A stretch of 28,127 nt of DNA from contig CALCEI010000152.1 of NCBI GenBank assembly GCA_937900575.1, positions 1 through 28,127 of the forward strand, written 5' to 3'. Below the pieces are notes generated by a model, which was not told the origin of the DNA, did not search any database, and saw only the letters and a program-made list of their open reading frames with translations. Position numbers and translations under genes: made by a program. The stretch comes from an uncultured Clostridia bacterium (GTDB taxonomy: Bacteria; Bacillota; Clostridia; Christensenellales; UBA1242). Numbering within the stretch: position 1 is the first letter of the stretch; each line of letters opens with the position of its first letter. Of this stretch, positions 7,500 to 16,146 are shown in pieces.

Positions 7500-9257
7500 A
7501 TGAAATTAAAAAAATTGTTTGCTTTTGCATTGATACCTATACTCTCTTTGTGTAGTCTTATCTTTGTTGGTTGCAACAAACAAGTTTATGCAGACTTGGT
7601 TGTTTATGCAAATTTTTATACGGGAGATTTGGATTCTCGTGCTGAAGCAGTTGCAGTTAAGGACGGAAAATTTATTTTTGTTGGTACAAAAGCCGATGCA
7701 CAAAAATACATTACCGACACAACAATTGTTAAAGATGAAAGCACTTCCTTTGGTATAAGTGGCTTTAGTGATGCTCACACTCATGCGTATGTTGCTGGTG
7801 AAAGCGAAGTTATGCACACCTTGGAATTAAGCAACATTCAATCAAGCGAAGGATTGTTTAGTGCTGTTGAAGAATATGTTACAAGCAATCCTACAAAAGA
7901 ATATTACCTTGGTTATGGCTGGAATTATAACTTATTTACAAATGGCACACCAACAAAGGCTGAATTTGAAAGGTTAAATGGCATAAGTTCAAAACCAATT
8001 TTCTTAAAATCTCATGATTGCCACTCTTGTTTTGTTAACCAAGCAATGCTTGACCTTTGTGAAGTAACAAAAGAGGCACAAGCCCCAGAAGGTGGAATAA
8101 TTGAAAAAGATGCCGATGGCAATTTGCTTGGAACTTTCCGTGACACTGCCATGGATGAACTTATTAAATCTAACCCTAACTTCCCAAGATACACAGTTGA
8201 AGAATATAAATCAATAATTTTGGAAGCACAAAAAATTTATGCAAAAATGGGTTACACAGCATATGTTGACATTTTTATTGAAGATGAAATTTCAAATGAT
8301 AACCTGTGCTCTGCTTATGAACAACTTGACAAGGCTGGTCTGTTATCACTTAAAGTTCAAGCAGCATGGACGGTTGAAAATAAAAGTGAAGAACACATAA
8401 AACAAGTTATTAAACACATTGCAGATAGAAAAAAAGAATGTGCTGGTGGAATGTTTGAACTTACTGATGTAAAGTTCTTTATGGATGGTGTTGGTGAAGT
8501 TGGCACGGCTTATATGCTTGAAGCCTACAATCCTGAATATAAAGAAAATTGGTATGGTGCTGGACGTTGGGCAAGCAATGAATCTAAACGTAAACTTACA
8601 CATGCCATTGAACAAGTAAACAGATATGGCCTTGTTGCCCACTTGCACGCAATTGGTGATGCAGCAATGAGAGATGGACTTGATGCCATTGAAGAAGCAC
8701 AAAAGAATTATAAAAGTGATGTTGTTAAAAACGTTATAACTCACTGCGAATTTATTGCTGAAAATGATATTAGCAGATTTGCTGAACTTGATGTTGTTGC
8801 AAATGTGGACCTTGAATGGGGAATTAAATTCCCAGGGGCTTATGAAACGGAAGTTTATAATCTTGGCGAAGAAAGAGCCATAAGTGCTTACCCATATAGG
8901 TCACTTCTTAATGCTGGTGCACTGCTCTCCTTTGCAACTGATAATCCATGTGGTGGCACAGGCAGTCCTGTTTATGGCTTTTACATTGGCACACACAGAG
9001 GTCTTGGTGTTGATTCATCTTGTGATAGAAACAGAAGTGAAATGTTAACCATTCAACAAGCAATTGATTGCATGACAATTGGTGGTGCAAAACAAATGCG
9101 CCAAGATGATGTACGTGGACAAATTAAAGTTGGCATGGATGCAGATTTTGTGTTACTTTCACTTGATTTAATAAATGAAACAGACCCACTCTGCTTCTTA
9201 AACTCAGAAGCATCATTAACAGTTGTAAACGGCAAGATTATTTATCCACAAGCATAA
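7500..9257 (+). CDS. Amidohydrolase-3 family (YtcJ-like) lipoprotein
   Basis: The start at ATG 7500 has GGAGG just upstream. The 585-aa product has a lipoprotein signal (MKLKKLFAFALIPIL..., lipobox IFVG-C with Cys25), so it should be anchored outside the membrane. The rest is a metal-dependent amidohydrolase of the YtcJ type. It has an HxH in GFSDAHTHA (His93, His95), a Lys in VKFFMDG (Lys325, candidate bridging residue), HLHAIGD (His383), THCE (His415) and an Asp in FATDNP (Asp481). All catalytic metal ligands expected for the family are present, so it should be active. Substrates of these enzymes are varied (N-substituted amides and related compounds) and cannot be read from sequence. A secreted, lipid-anchored YtcJ-type enzyme is less common than cytosolic ones. 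Confidence 0.88.
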   Translation: MKLKKLFAFALIPILSLCSLIFVGCNKQVYADLVVYANFYTGDLDSRAEAVAVKDGKFIFVGTKADAQKYITDTTIVKDESTSFGISGFSDAHTHAYVAGESEVMHTLELSNIQSSEGLFSAVEEYVTSNPTKEYYLGYGWNYNLFTNGTPTKAEFERLNGISSKPIFLKSHDCHSCFVNQAMLDLCEVTKEAQAPEGGIIEKDADGNLLGTFRDTAMDELIKSNPNFPRYTVEEYKSIILEAQKIYAKMGYTAYVDIFIEDEISNDNLCSAYEQLDKAGLLSLKVQAAWTVENKSEEHIKQVIKHIADRKKECAGGMFELTDVKFFMDGVGEVGTAYMLEAYNPEYKENWYGAGRWASNESKRKLTHAIEQVNRYGLVAHLHAIGDAAMRDGLDAIEEAQKNYKSDVVKNVITHCEFIAENDISRFAELDVVANVDLEWGIKFPGAYETEVYNLGEERAISAYPYRSLLNAGALLSFATDNPCGGTGSPVYGFYIGTHRGLGVDSSCDRNRSEMLTIQQAIDCMTIGGAKQMRQDDVRGQIKVGMDADFVLLSLDLINETDPLCFLNSEASLTVVNGKIIYPQA

Positions 9258-9260
9258 TGC

Positions 9261-9300
9261 AAAAAACAAACACTTTAACGCAATGTTAAAGTGTTTTTTT
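9261..9300. terminator. Bidirectional terminator between convergent genes
   Basis: A 12-bp perfect stem AAACACTTTAAC/GTTAAAGTGTTT with a GCAAT loop, A run on the left and T run on the right. Confidence 0.9.
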
Positions 9301-10111
9301 ATTCTGTCTTAAAATCATTTGAACCACAGTTTGGGCATTTTTTATCTGCCACACTTATTGTGCTTCCACAATAATTGCATGTTTTATACATTATGCCTGC
9401 TTCTTGTCTTTTTAATTTTTTGTTAAGTTCTGCAATGTCAATTTTTTGGTTTACTGCAACATGGCCATGATATTCCATAATATCAAATTCACCAAGTTGT
9501 TGGAAGAATGCTTGTTCTTCATAACTATATTTACACTGTGTTCTTTGTTGTCTTTTGTTGCCTTGTTCATCTGTATACTCAAACTGTATGTAGAAATATG
9601 GAACATCATTAACCATCATTTTGGAATTTGCATATAAGAAGGTTGCCTTTTTTGGTGTGCCCAATTTAATAACTTGTTTTGAAGTGCCATCACCTTTTAT
9701 TTCCAAAATTAAAGCAACCCAAAACCCTATGCCCACTGCTCCAAAAATTGGCAAGACCCAAAGCAAAATTGTGTTTGTACATTTATAGTCTGCTTGGATA
9801 GATTCAAATTTGCTGTTATACTTAATTTGCAAGGTGTGCGTGTGCTCTGCTTGATACTGCGTATATGCTGCAGATGTAACACCTTCATGCTCCACACCTT
9901 GGTCATCTGTAAACACGTAATAAAGTTTGAACATTGGCACATCGTTTATTATAACATCACTTGCATAGTTTGTTACTGTTGCAGTTGCTTCTTTGCCTGT
10001 GCGCACCAAGTTTGTATCCTTTATAAAATTTACCATTAAAAATGCCCACACAACAAGTGGAATTGTGAACACGATTGCAAAAATAAGTTTTAAACCTTTA
10101 AAATTTCTCAT
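9299..10111 (-). CDS. Membrane protein with two DUF3592-like domains and a C-terminal zinc ribbon
   Basis: The start is set at ATG 10111, preceded by AAAAGGATTATT. Any earlier start would lie inside the tRNA-Gln gene. The 270-aa product has a helix at about 8-28 and a first beta-rich segment with VNDVPMFKLYYVFTD-type pattern (about 40-95). A second helix follows at about 108-133, then a second similar segment with MMVNDVPYFYIQFEYTDEQG (about 150-210). It ends with a CxxC...CxxC zinc ribbon (CNYC, CPNC; about 245-262). The duplicated NDVP-(F/Y)-aromatic-Y-x-F-T-D pattern suggests an internal duplication of a DUF3592-type domain. The function is unknown. It lies 11 nt downstream of tRNA-Gln and probably shares its transcript. 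Confidence 0.8.
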   Translation of the reverse strand: MRNFKGLKLIFAIVFTIPLVVWAFLMVNFIKDTNLVRTGKEATATVTNYASDVIINDVPMFKLYYVFTDDQGVEHEGVTSAAYTQYQAEHTHTLQIKYNSKFESIQADYKCTNTILLWVLPIFGAVGIGFWVALILEIKGDGTSKQVIKLGTPKKATFLYANSKMMVNDVPYFYIQFEYTDEQGNKRQQRTQCKYSYEEQAFFQQLGEFDIMEYHGHVAVNQKIDIAELNKKLKRQEAGIMYKTCNYCGSTISVADKKCPNCGSNDFKTE

Positions 10112-10122
10112 AATAATCCTTT

Positions 10123-10197
10123 TGGCTGGGGTAGTTGGATTTGAACCAACGAATGACGGATTCAGAGACCGTTGCCTTACCACTTGGCGATACCCCA
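10123..10197 (-). tRNA. tRNA-Gln(CTG)
   Basis: Complete cloverleaf with encoded CCA (10123-10125). The acceptor stem TGGGGTA/TACCCCA has seven pairs with discriminator G, the anticodon loop CTCTGAA gives anticodon CTG, and a T arm with loop TTCAAAT is present. The 5' U-A closing pair and G discriminator are typical of glutamine tRNAs. A protein gene starts 11 nt downstream. Confidence 0.93.
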
Positions 10198-10209
10198 ATG
10201 AACTATTAT

Positions 10210-10237
10210 ATTATAACATAATAAAATTATTTTGCAA
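10210..10237 (-). promoter_or_regulatory. Promoter of tRNA-Gln and the downstream gene
   Basis: Minus strand TTGCAA (10232-10237), 16 bp, TATAAT (10210-10215); transcription would begin a few bases before the tRNA. Confidence 0.7.
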
Positions 10238-10256
10238 TAAAAAACCAAGGTGCAAC

Positions 10257-10285
10257 AAAAAAACACAGCAAAGGCTGTGTTTTTG
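10257..10285 (-). terminator. Terminator of the lipoprotein/repeat-protein operon
   Basis: ACACAGC/GCTGTGT stem (extended by A-T pairs) with an AAAG loop. The A run on the plus strand at the left supplies the U tract for minus-strand transcripts. Confidence 0.85.
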
Positions 10286-11926
10286 TTAATAATATAAAAT
10301 TGTAATCATGTGTGGTGCACCTGTTGTCAATTCTGCAGTTAATTTTTCTGTGAATTCTTCCAAAGTGAACACTTCATCTTGTGATTCTTCAGCACCAACT
10401 TTGTATGGATTGTTACCATCAATATTATAAATTGAAGCACAATAATCACTTAAGGTTGAAATTTCGGTTAACACTCCACCAACAACGTTATAAGCATAAT
10501 TTACACCATCAACTTCTTTTACGTAAATCTCTGGTGAATAGGTTTGTACATTAATGTCTAACGTGTACTTTGCAAGGTAAAATGCTGCAACTTCTTTATC
10601 ACCTAAATTTGCAAGGTCAAGTTCTTCCAATGTCTTATCCCAATAACCTAAGTAACCCGTTTTTGATGGAACTTCTGGCAAGGTTACTGTTTCGTAAGTT
10701 AAAATTGTGTATTCAATTGGGTTTACACCATCAGCACCTGTAAATGTGATTGTGTATGTCTTTATGTCTTTGTTAAGATTTACATCAATGTTTCTTAACT
10801 CACCTGTTGTAATATCGAAATCTTCCCATGATGTATCATAACCTTTTATGACTGGAACTTCTGGAACATTAATTTGTTTTGTTGTTCTGTTTTCGATGGT
10901 GTAAGTGTCTCTACCTACTTCTTCTTCTCCATTCATAAATCTTACAACATATTCAATTTGTGTTTTTGTTGCGCCAACTTCAAGATTTTCCAATTTGTTG
11001 GTTATATCAAAACTATTCCATTTAATTTCATAACCTTCATCTGTTGTAGGTGCATCAGGAATTTGCACTGTTGCTGGATCGTTTCTGTTTTCAACATTGT
11101 ACGAGAACTCACCGTGTTGTGTTCCATCATACACAAATGTTACATGATAATTTATTATTGTTTTGTTAAGATTAATTACCTGATTTTCGTATTCACATGT
11201 TTTAACATCAAATGCTGGTTCTGGCCAACTTGTTGTGTAACCTGGTATTGTTGGGTCTGGCACTGAAATTGTTACTGTTTGTTTGTTTTCTGCGTTAAAA
11301 TATTGTGTTGTGCCGATTTGTCTTTCTCCGTCCATAAATTTTACGCTATATTCAATTGGCTTTTCACAACGTGTAATTGTAACATTAGTTACAACTGTTG
11401 TGCTTGCAGTAACTTCTTCGCCTGTTGACAACTTGTAAACATAACAATAATATTGTTTTGCTGTGTACTTATCATTAAGTGTATCAAGCAAGTTTGTTGA
11501 TAAATCAAAGTTAAAGTTCTCTGTAAATGTATCATCTTTTTCATCAACAACAGTTATTGTTGCTTCTGACCTTACAAAATTGCCTGTTAATTTAACATCT
11601 CTGTAACATTTAAAGGAATAATTTAACTTATCTGAACTGATTGACATTGTATCTGCAGTCCACTTATTAAACTTATATTGTTCTTTTGCTGTTGCTGAAA
11701 CTTTTACTATTGTATCTTTTTTTAATTGAAAGGAAGAAGAGTTTTGTTCAGTAATAAGGCTTGTTTCGCCATCAATTTCAACTGAAACGTCCCCACCCTT
11801 TGTAGCTACAACTACAATTTCAACTTTGCTGGATTGTCCTTTATCCATATTGTAAGCAACAATCCCCCAAATGGAAAAGCCAACAGCTACTGCGGCAGCA
11901 ATAAGAAGTATTAAAACTTTTTTCAT
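10286..11926 (-). CDS. Secreted or membrane-anchored repeat protein with four InlB-type B-repeat-like modules
   Basis: This 546-aa protein has an N-terminal membrane anchor or signal (about residues 3-24) and GGAGG before ATG 11926. Residues 35-120 form a beta module with the FNKW signature seen in bacterial surface repeats. Four tandem modules of about 65-70 residues follow (about 191-258, 259-323, 324-389, 390-454). Each has the order YxVxF, a charged turn, VP-x(2)-P, GY, W and a closing strand (for example VPEVPVIKGYDTSW). This is the pattern of Listeria-Bacteroides or InlB B-repeat-like domains found in surface proteins. The C-terminal 90 residues are unique. No LPXTG motif is seen, so anchoring would be by the N-terminal helix. 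It lies 19 nt after a lipoprotein gene in the same operon. Likely envelope-exposed; partner unknown. Confidence 0.8.
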   Translation of the reverse strand: MKKVLILLIAAAVAVGFSIWGIVAYNMDKGQSSKVEIVVVATKGGDVSVEIDGETSLITEQNSSSFQLKKDTIVKVSATAKEQYKFNKWTADTMSISSDKLNYSFKCYRDVKLTGNFVRSEATITVVDEKDDTFTENFNFDLSTNLLDTLNDKYTAKQYYCYVYKLSTGEEVTASTTVVTNVTITRCEKPIEYSVKFMDGERQIGTTQYFNAENKQTVTISVPDPTIPGYTTSWPEPAFDVKTCEYENQVINLNKTIINYHVTFVYDGTQHGEFSYNVENRNDPATVQIPDAPTTDEGYEIKWNSFDITNKLENLEVGATKTQIEYVVRFMNGEEEVGRDTYTIENRTTKQINVPEVPVIKGYDTSWEDFDITTGELRNIDVNLNKDIKTYTITFTGADGVNPIEYTILTYETVTLPEVPSKTGYLGYWDKTLEELDLANLGDKEVAAFYLAKYTLDINVQTYSPEIYVKEVDGVNYAYNVVGGVLTEISTLSDYCASIYNIDGNNPYKVGAEESQDEVFTLEEFTEKLTAELTTGAPHMITILYY

Positions 11927-11945
11927 TTATTACCTCCACATAAAA

Positions 11946-12941
11946 TTATACGTTACTTGTAATACCTTTTTCTTCATCAGTGTTAAGTTCTTTCAACCAA
12001 GCAGTTGCTGTTGCAATCAATTCTGTTTCTTCCACATAAACAAAGTTCTTTGCAACTTCTTCCACTTTAATTTCTATCAATTCTGCTTTTAATGCACTTG
12101 CTTCATTTGTGAAATATGCCTTGAGTGCTTCAACCATATTTACTTCAGTTTTATCTTCGTCGCCAGCAAATTTGAAACTATAAATATAATTTTTGCCGTT
12201 TGCAGTAACAACAAAAGATGCCATATAATCAAAACCTGTCTTTTCAGCATTTTCTACTTTTGTCCAACTTGCTGATGGATTTGCTGAATAATTTGGATTA
12301 TTTTTTAAGAAATTGATAATTTCTTCAGCAGCAGCAAAGTTACCGTCTTCTGTGTAACGTGTGCAAAGTTTTTGCAAAACTAATTTGCTGGAAATTGAAC
12401 TTACATCTAAATTGTTTAAGGTTGCTGTTGAGTATGTAAATTCACTTGCATTTTTTATTGTTTTTAATTGCTTACCAATTAAATTTGTGTATCCTTCAAT
12501 GTTGTTGCCTGCATAATGTCCTGCCAAAGCTGCAACTTCAGTATTCCATTCTTGCATGTCTTGTTGTACATATGTTGTGCTATAAGCAACCAAATTAACA
12601 TCTGTTGTTGTATCTTTTCTTGCATTGTAATCAGAAATTTTTAAGTCAAGTGTAATTCCACTGTTTTCATCAAAAGTAATGGAATTAATTTGTGTTACAT
12701 TCCTGCCCATTTTGCGTGAAAGAGCCACCATGATTAAATCCAACTTATCATTGATTAATTCTGATTGCTCGTCTGTTAAAACAATTTTTTCTGGTTTAAC
12801 TTCTTCTTTTTCAGGAACATTAACTTCTTCTGTTTCTAACACATTAACTTCCTTATGCTCTTGTGCATCTTTATTTGAACAAGCTGATACACCAAGTGCA
12901 GCAAGAACTGCGAACATTGCTTTACTCATTTTCATTTTCAT
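11946..12941 (-). CDS. Hypothetical lipoprotein
   Basis: This 331-aa lipoprotein has a short basic start (MKMKMSK), a hydrophobic stretch and lipobox LGVSA-C (Cys21). An acidic linker with a repeated EVNV...EEVNVPEKEEV pattern (about 30-50) follows, then a folded domain without recognisable motifs. The ribosome site GGAGGGG precedes ATG 12941 and a strong promoter lies just upstream. It is the first gene of an operon with the repeat protein at 10286, so the two probably act together at the cell surface. I cannot name a function. Confidence 0.8.
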   Translation of the reverse strand: MKMKMSKAMFAVLAALGVSACSNKDAQEHKEVNVLETEEVNVPEKEEVKPEKIVLTDEQSELINDKLDLIMVALSRKMGRNVTQINSITFDENSGITLDLKISDYNARKDTTTDVNLVAYSTTYVQQDMQEWNTEVAALAGHYAGNNIEGYTNLIGKQLKTIKNASEFTYSTATLNNLDVSSISSKLVLQKLCTRYTEDGNFAAAEEIINFLKNNPNYSANPSASWTKVENAEKTGFDYMASFVVTANGKNYIYSFKFAGDEDKTEVNMVEALKAYFTNEASALKAELIEIKVEEVAKNFVYVEETELIATATAWLKELNTDEEKGITSNV

Positions 12942-12968
12942 AATAACCCCTCCGTTATTTATAACGAA

Positions 12969-12997
12969 ATAATACCATACTTACTTTATTTTGTCAA
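12969..12997 (-). promoter_or_regulatory. Strong SigA-type promoter of the lipoprotein operon
   Basis: Minus strand TTGACA (12992-12997), 17 bp, TATTAT (12969-12974). Confidence 0.8.
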
Positions 12998-13033
12998 TAC
13001 CCAATTTTTTATTATTTCTTTAAAAATGTAAAC

Positions 13034-13060
13034 AAAAAACACGGCTTGAGCCGTGTTCTT
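13034..13060 (-). terminator. Terminator closing the phage-derived operon
   Basis: ACACGGC/GCCGTGT perfect 7-bp stem, TTGA loop; the A run at its left is the U tract for minus-strand RNA. It follows the holin-like gene directly. Confidence 0.88.
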
Positions 13061-13061
13061 T

Positions 13062-13796
13062 TTAACCTACAATGCTGTGGCAAGTTGCAACAACATCTTT
13101 AGATTCAACTGAAGGTTCAACTTCTTCTTGCTTTAAAGCGTCTTCAACATGTTCTTCTGCTTGAACCACAATCTCTTCAATTTTTGGTTCTTCAACAGGC
13201 TCAACATCTTCCACTTTAATTTCTTGTGGTGCTTCAACTTCTTCAATTTTAATTTGACCATCAATTATATTTTCACTTTCCTTTTCAACTTCATGCATTT
13301 CTGCTTCTTCCATTGAATGTTCAGGTGCAACATCTTTGTTAATGTTTTCCAAAATCTTGATGTTCTCTTCCAAATCTTTGGAAATTTTATCTACAACCAC
13401 TTTGAAATCATCTTGGCAAATGTTAGAACAATCTTCATCCTTTTCAGAACTGGGAATTGTTGAATCTTCTTTGCTTTTGTTTGCTTCTTCAACAGTTTCT
13501 TTTACTGTTTCTTTAACTTCTGGGTTAATTTCTGTTTCAGGCTTTGCTTCTTCCTTATTTTCGGGCTTATCTTCTGCCTTTTCTTCGGTTGAAGATTTAA
13601 TTTTATCTTCACTTACAGAAACTTTTGTTGGGTCACTAATAATGCCAATAACAACCAACAATCCCAAAACAGCCGTTACAATTTCACTTATGCAATCCAA
13701 ATCGAACTTTATGTTAAAGGCTTGGAAAATAAGCAAAACGGCACTGACAATTGAAATCCAAAAGTTATAGTTGGTAAAACGATTTTTCCATTTCAT
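13062..13796 (-). CDS. phiLC3-type holin-like protein with a long acidic C-terminal tail
   Basis: The N-terminal 60 residues follow the phiLC3 holin pattern. A start of the WKNRFTNYNFWISIVSAV type leads into a first membrane helix (about 12-30), then a second helix (about 36-56) ending in GLLVVIGIISDPTK, as in phage holins of 60-90 aa. About 185 extra residues follow, dominated by Glu, Lys, Val and Pro (repeated EEAKPE, EVKETVKETVEE, VEEPKIEE), probably disordered or coiled. Ribosome site GAGGTGAAAAT precedes ATG 13796. As last gene of the cassette it could form membrane lesions for release. No endolysin accompanies it. The extension is unusual and may regulate or anchor the holin; alternatively the protein is no longer lytic. 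Confidence 0.75.
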   Translation of the reverse strand: MKWKNRFTNYNFWISIVSAVLLIFQAFNIKFDLDCISEIVTAVLGLLVVIGIISDPTKVSVSEDKIKSSTEEKAEDKPENKEEAKPETEINPEVKETVKETVEEANKSKEDSTIPSSEKDEDCSNICQDDFKVVVDKISKDLEENIKILENINKDVAPEHSMEEAEMHEVEKESENIIDGQIKIEEVEAPQEIKVEDVEPVEEPKIEEIVVQAEEHVEDALKQEEVEPSVESKDVVATCHSIVG

Positions 13797-13828
13797 ATTT
13801 TCACCTCTTTTTGATGAAGAAATTAAAC

Positions 13829-15250
13829 CTAACTTTCAACATATTCTAAACAAACTTTTTTGACGTCTGCTTTGGTTTTGGAAGATGCAATTTTAAGTTT
13901 AACTTGCTTGCAATATAATTTAAAGGAAAATTCGTTTACACCATCTTGTTTCGTTTCAAAATTATAAGATTTTCCGTCACAATCAAGCGTAAATGTTATG
14001 TTTTTATCTGCAATCACTTTAAGTTTGGTTAGGGTTTTTGGTGTAAATTCATCAAGTAAAACATCACTTTGCCAAAATTTTGCCAAATCCACGCCAAAAC
14101 AAGAAGACCTTTCAATTATCTCTCCAACTTTATCCACATACTGACTGTTGAAGGTCAACAACATCTTTTCAAACAATGGTGTTTTGAGTGGAAGCATACA
14201 GCCCACGTCCACACCACGTATAATTTGATATGTAAATTTTAATGTGTCCACAATTATAATTGCATTGTTAACATAACTGTTGGCTTCACAGCCCAATTGC
14301 AAATTATCATCAAAATTAAGTTTTACAGCCAAATAATACTTTTCGCCCAAAGAAGAAGCCACTGCTCCATCGTTTTCTATGCACAGTTTGTTGCCAACAT
14401 TAATTTCAGTTTTGGCGACTTTAACACCATTGAAAGTGTAAAGACCATCAACTGTTAAGAAAACAACAACATTTCCACAAGATGCAACTGTTGATGTAAA
14501 AATTTTTGTGTTGGAAGCATAAACTTGTGTTACACTTACCTGATTTTTTACAAAGTTGATTTTGGAAATGCCGTAATCCCTAAACACGTAAACGTTTTGA
14601 TTAAAACTTAAAATTTTACGTGCATAGCCTAAATCATCTTCCAAGGAAATATACCCAGAAGTTGAATTTATGTTACCAATGTTTGAAGCATCTAAATCTG
14701 TTGCATACCAAACTTTGAAGGCTGGTTCTTTTATTGTGCAAAACAACACTCCATCGTTCATGCACATGCTTGTTATGATTGGTGCATTTTGAATTGTGTA
14801 TGGTGTAAAATTGGTTTCCCACACCATCATTTTATCTGAACCTGCCAAAATGATTGCATCGGCATCATTTTTCTTGTAAGCCAAAGTTATTGGTGCAGAT
14901 TCAAACGTCATGTTGTGCATCCAAAACAATCCTGAAGTGTCATCAAAAAGTTGATTTATGTAAACTTTTTTATCGTCGCCATAAACCAACAATCTGTGCA
15001 CGGTTTCTTCTTGTGCTGCAAAGTATTGCTTGAAATATGCAATGCCCTCAACTTCCGTTATGCCTGCTAAAGCAATGCTTAAATTATATTCGTCCCTATC
15101 TTCATAACTATAAGGAAAAGATGCATTTTTTATGCCATAAGAACTTTTAAGTTCTTCGGCTGGATAATAGTTGTAAAAATTGCTGACTTTTACACCTGAT
15201 GTTGAATTAAAATTGTTAAAATTTTTTATTTCAACATTCAAATTTTTCAT
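13829..15250 (-). CDS. P22 gp10-like neck/DNA-stabilisation protein
   Basis: The start is set at ATG 15250, six bases after AAGGAG; the ATG two codons earlier lies directly on the ribosome site. The ATG overlaps the TGA of the previous gene (ATGA). The 473-aa product is almost all beta-strand, with repeated blades (VLFCTIKEPAFKVWYAT, VYVFRDYGISKINFV, VVFLTVDGLYTFNG) suggesting a beta-propeller. P22 gp10, which plugs the portal-adaptor channel after packaging, is a beta-propeller of about the same length and lies in the same place after gp4. The assignment rests on length, fold style and order, not on a motif. A tail-fibre or other late structural protein is the alternative. Confidence 0.6.
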   Translation of the reverse strand: MKNLNVEIKNFNNFNSTSGVKVSNFYNYYPAEELKSSYGIKNASFPYSYEDRDEYNLSIALAGITEVEGIAYFKQYFAAQEETVHRLLVYGDDKKVYINQLFDDTSGLFWMHNMTFESAPITLAYKKNDADAIILAGSDKMMVWETNFTPYTIQNAPIITSMCMNDGVLFCTIKEPAFKVWYATDLDASNIGNINSTSGYISLEDDLGYARKILSFNQNVYVFRDYGISKINFVKNQVSVTQVYASNTKIFTSTVASCGNVVVFLTVDGLYTFNGVKVAKTEINVGNKLCIENDGAVASSLGEKYYLAVKLNFDDNLQLGCEANSYVNNAIIIVDTLKFTYQIIRGVDVGCMLPLKTPLFEKMLLTFNSQYVDKVGEIIERSSCFGVDLAKFWQSDVLLDEFTPKTLTKLKVIADKNITFTLDCDGKSYNFETKQDGVNEFSFKLYCKQVKLKIASSKTKADVKKVCLEYVES

Positions 15251-15807
15251 TCCCATCTCCTTTCGGGCATTTCAAAAACTTTAACACCTTTTATGCTTTC
15301 GGCTCGATCAATATATTCATCGTGAAATTGATTGAATTGGTCAAACATACCTTTGGAAAGGCAGAAATATGCACACAAACCAAAAACCAAAACGTCTGGG
15401 CTGAAATTTGCCAAAAAGTCTACATCATTAAACATGCTTGTAATGTCTGGAAATGATGAATATTTAACTTCGTATGTACCATCTTGTTCCACGCAAATGT
15501 TACGATTAATAATTTTGAAAGCAACAGGCTCGCCGTCTTTAAAAACGTTGTTTACCCTTATGCAATTTGTAAGGCTACTGATGGCATAAACACCACTTGA
15601 AACAGAAATAGATTGTTCCATAATAACAGGGCTATAGTTAGAGCAAAATTCTTGCACACTAAACTTTGTTAAATTAAACAATTTTGCAATTTCTTCATTG
15701 CTTAAAACTGTTGATTCTGTTTCCTGTGTTGCCGATTCAAGCACAGCACGTTCTGCAATCAAGCCCAAGATATCCAAACTTGATTTCATAACATCAATAA
15801 TTTTCAT
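15247..15807 (-). CDS. Putative head-tail adaptor (P22 gp4-like position)
   Basis: Start ATG 15807 lies seven bases after AAAGGAG; a GTG two codons upstream is too close to that site. The 186-aa product has an N-terminal helical region (VMKSSLDILGLIAERAVLES) and a central beta segment with SVSSGVYAISSLTNCIRVNNVFKDG. Helices follow at the end, with VLVFGLCAYFCLSKGMFDQF and a Tyr/Arg-rich C-terminus (PERRWE). This helical, strand, helical build and its place between capsid and gp10-like genes fit the portal-binding adaptor. P22 gp4 is about 166 aa. It stops with TGA overlapping the next start, so translation of the two genes is probably coupled. Confidence 0.55.
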   Translation of the reverse strand: MKIIDVMKSSLDILGLIAERAVLESATQETESTVLSNEEIAKLFNLTKFSVQEFCSNYSPVIMEQSISVSSGVYAISSLTNCIRVNNVFKDGEPVAFKIINRNICVEQDGTYEVKYSSFPDITSMFNDVDFLANFSPDVLVFGLCAYFCLSKGMFDQFNQFHDEYIDRAESIKGVKVFEMPERRWE

Positions 15808-15809
15808 TT

Positions 15810-16133
15810 TCACTCCTTTAAATTATCTTCTAAAACTTCGTTAAAATCTTTAAGAGTTGAGCGCATATCTGCGTTCTCTTTAAGTTTGTTTAAGTTGTCC
15901 ATTTTGTTTAAAATTTCTTCAATGTTTTTTGAACTTGTTTCACGCACATAGTTAAGCGTACGTTCATCAAGTTGATTGTATGGCAACGTCAAACAATAAG
16001 AGTTGCCAATTTGATTACTATTATGAATTTCAAATTTGTGGTTACACGTATTGAATACCACATAATAATATTTATCAATAAACTTTAATCTTTTTGAAAT
16101 ATTGTATACATCACCACAAATTTTAATTTTCAT
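15810..16133 (-). CDS. Hypothetical 107-aa phage protein between capsid and adaptor
   Basis: Small protein with an N-terminal beta-rich half (MKIKICGDVYNISKRLKFID, then YYYVVFNTCNHKFEI) and a helical, charged C-terminal half (EEILNKMDNLNKLKENAD). AAAGGATTATT precedes ATG 16133. It lies 13 nt after the capsid gene. Its TGA (15810-15812) lies just before the next ATG, inside a shared ribosome-site region (AAAGGAGTGA). No P22 counterpart sits here. A capsid decoration or completion protein is possible; I cannot tell. Confidence 0.75.
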   Translation of the reverse strand: MKIKICGDVYNISKRLKFIDKYYYVVFNTCNHKFEIHNSNQIGNSYCLTLPYNQLDERTLNYVRETSSKNIEEILNKMDNLNKLKENADMRSTLKDFNEVLEDNLKE

Positions 16134-16146
16134 AATAATCCTTTAT

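Noticed and set aside
10123..10198. Longer N-terminus for the zinc-ribbon membrane protein starting inside the tRNA
   Set aside because: The reading frame is open there only by chance; the sequence is a perfect tRNA-Gln and a proper ribosome site precedes ATG 10111.
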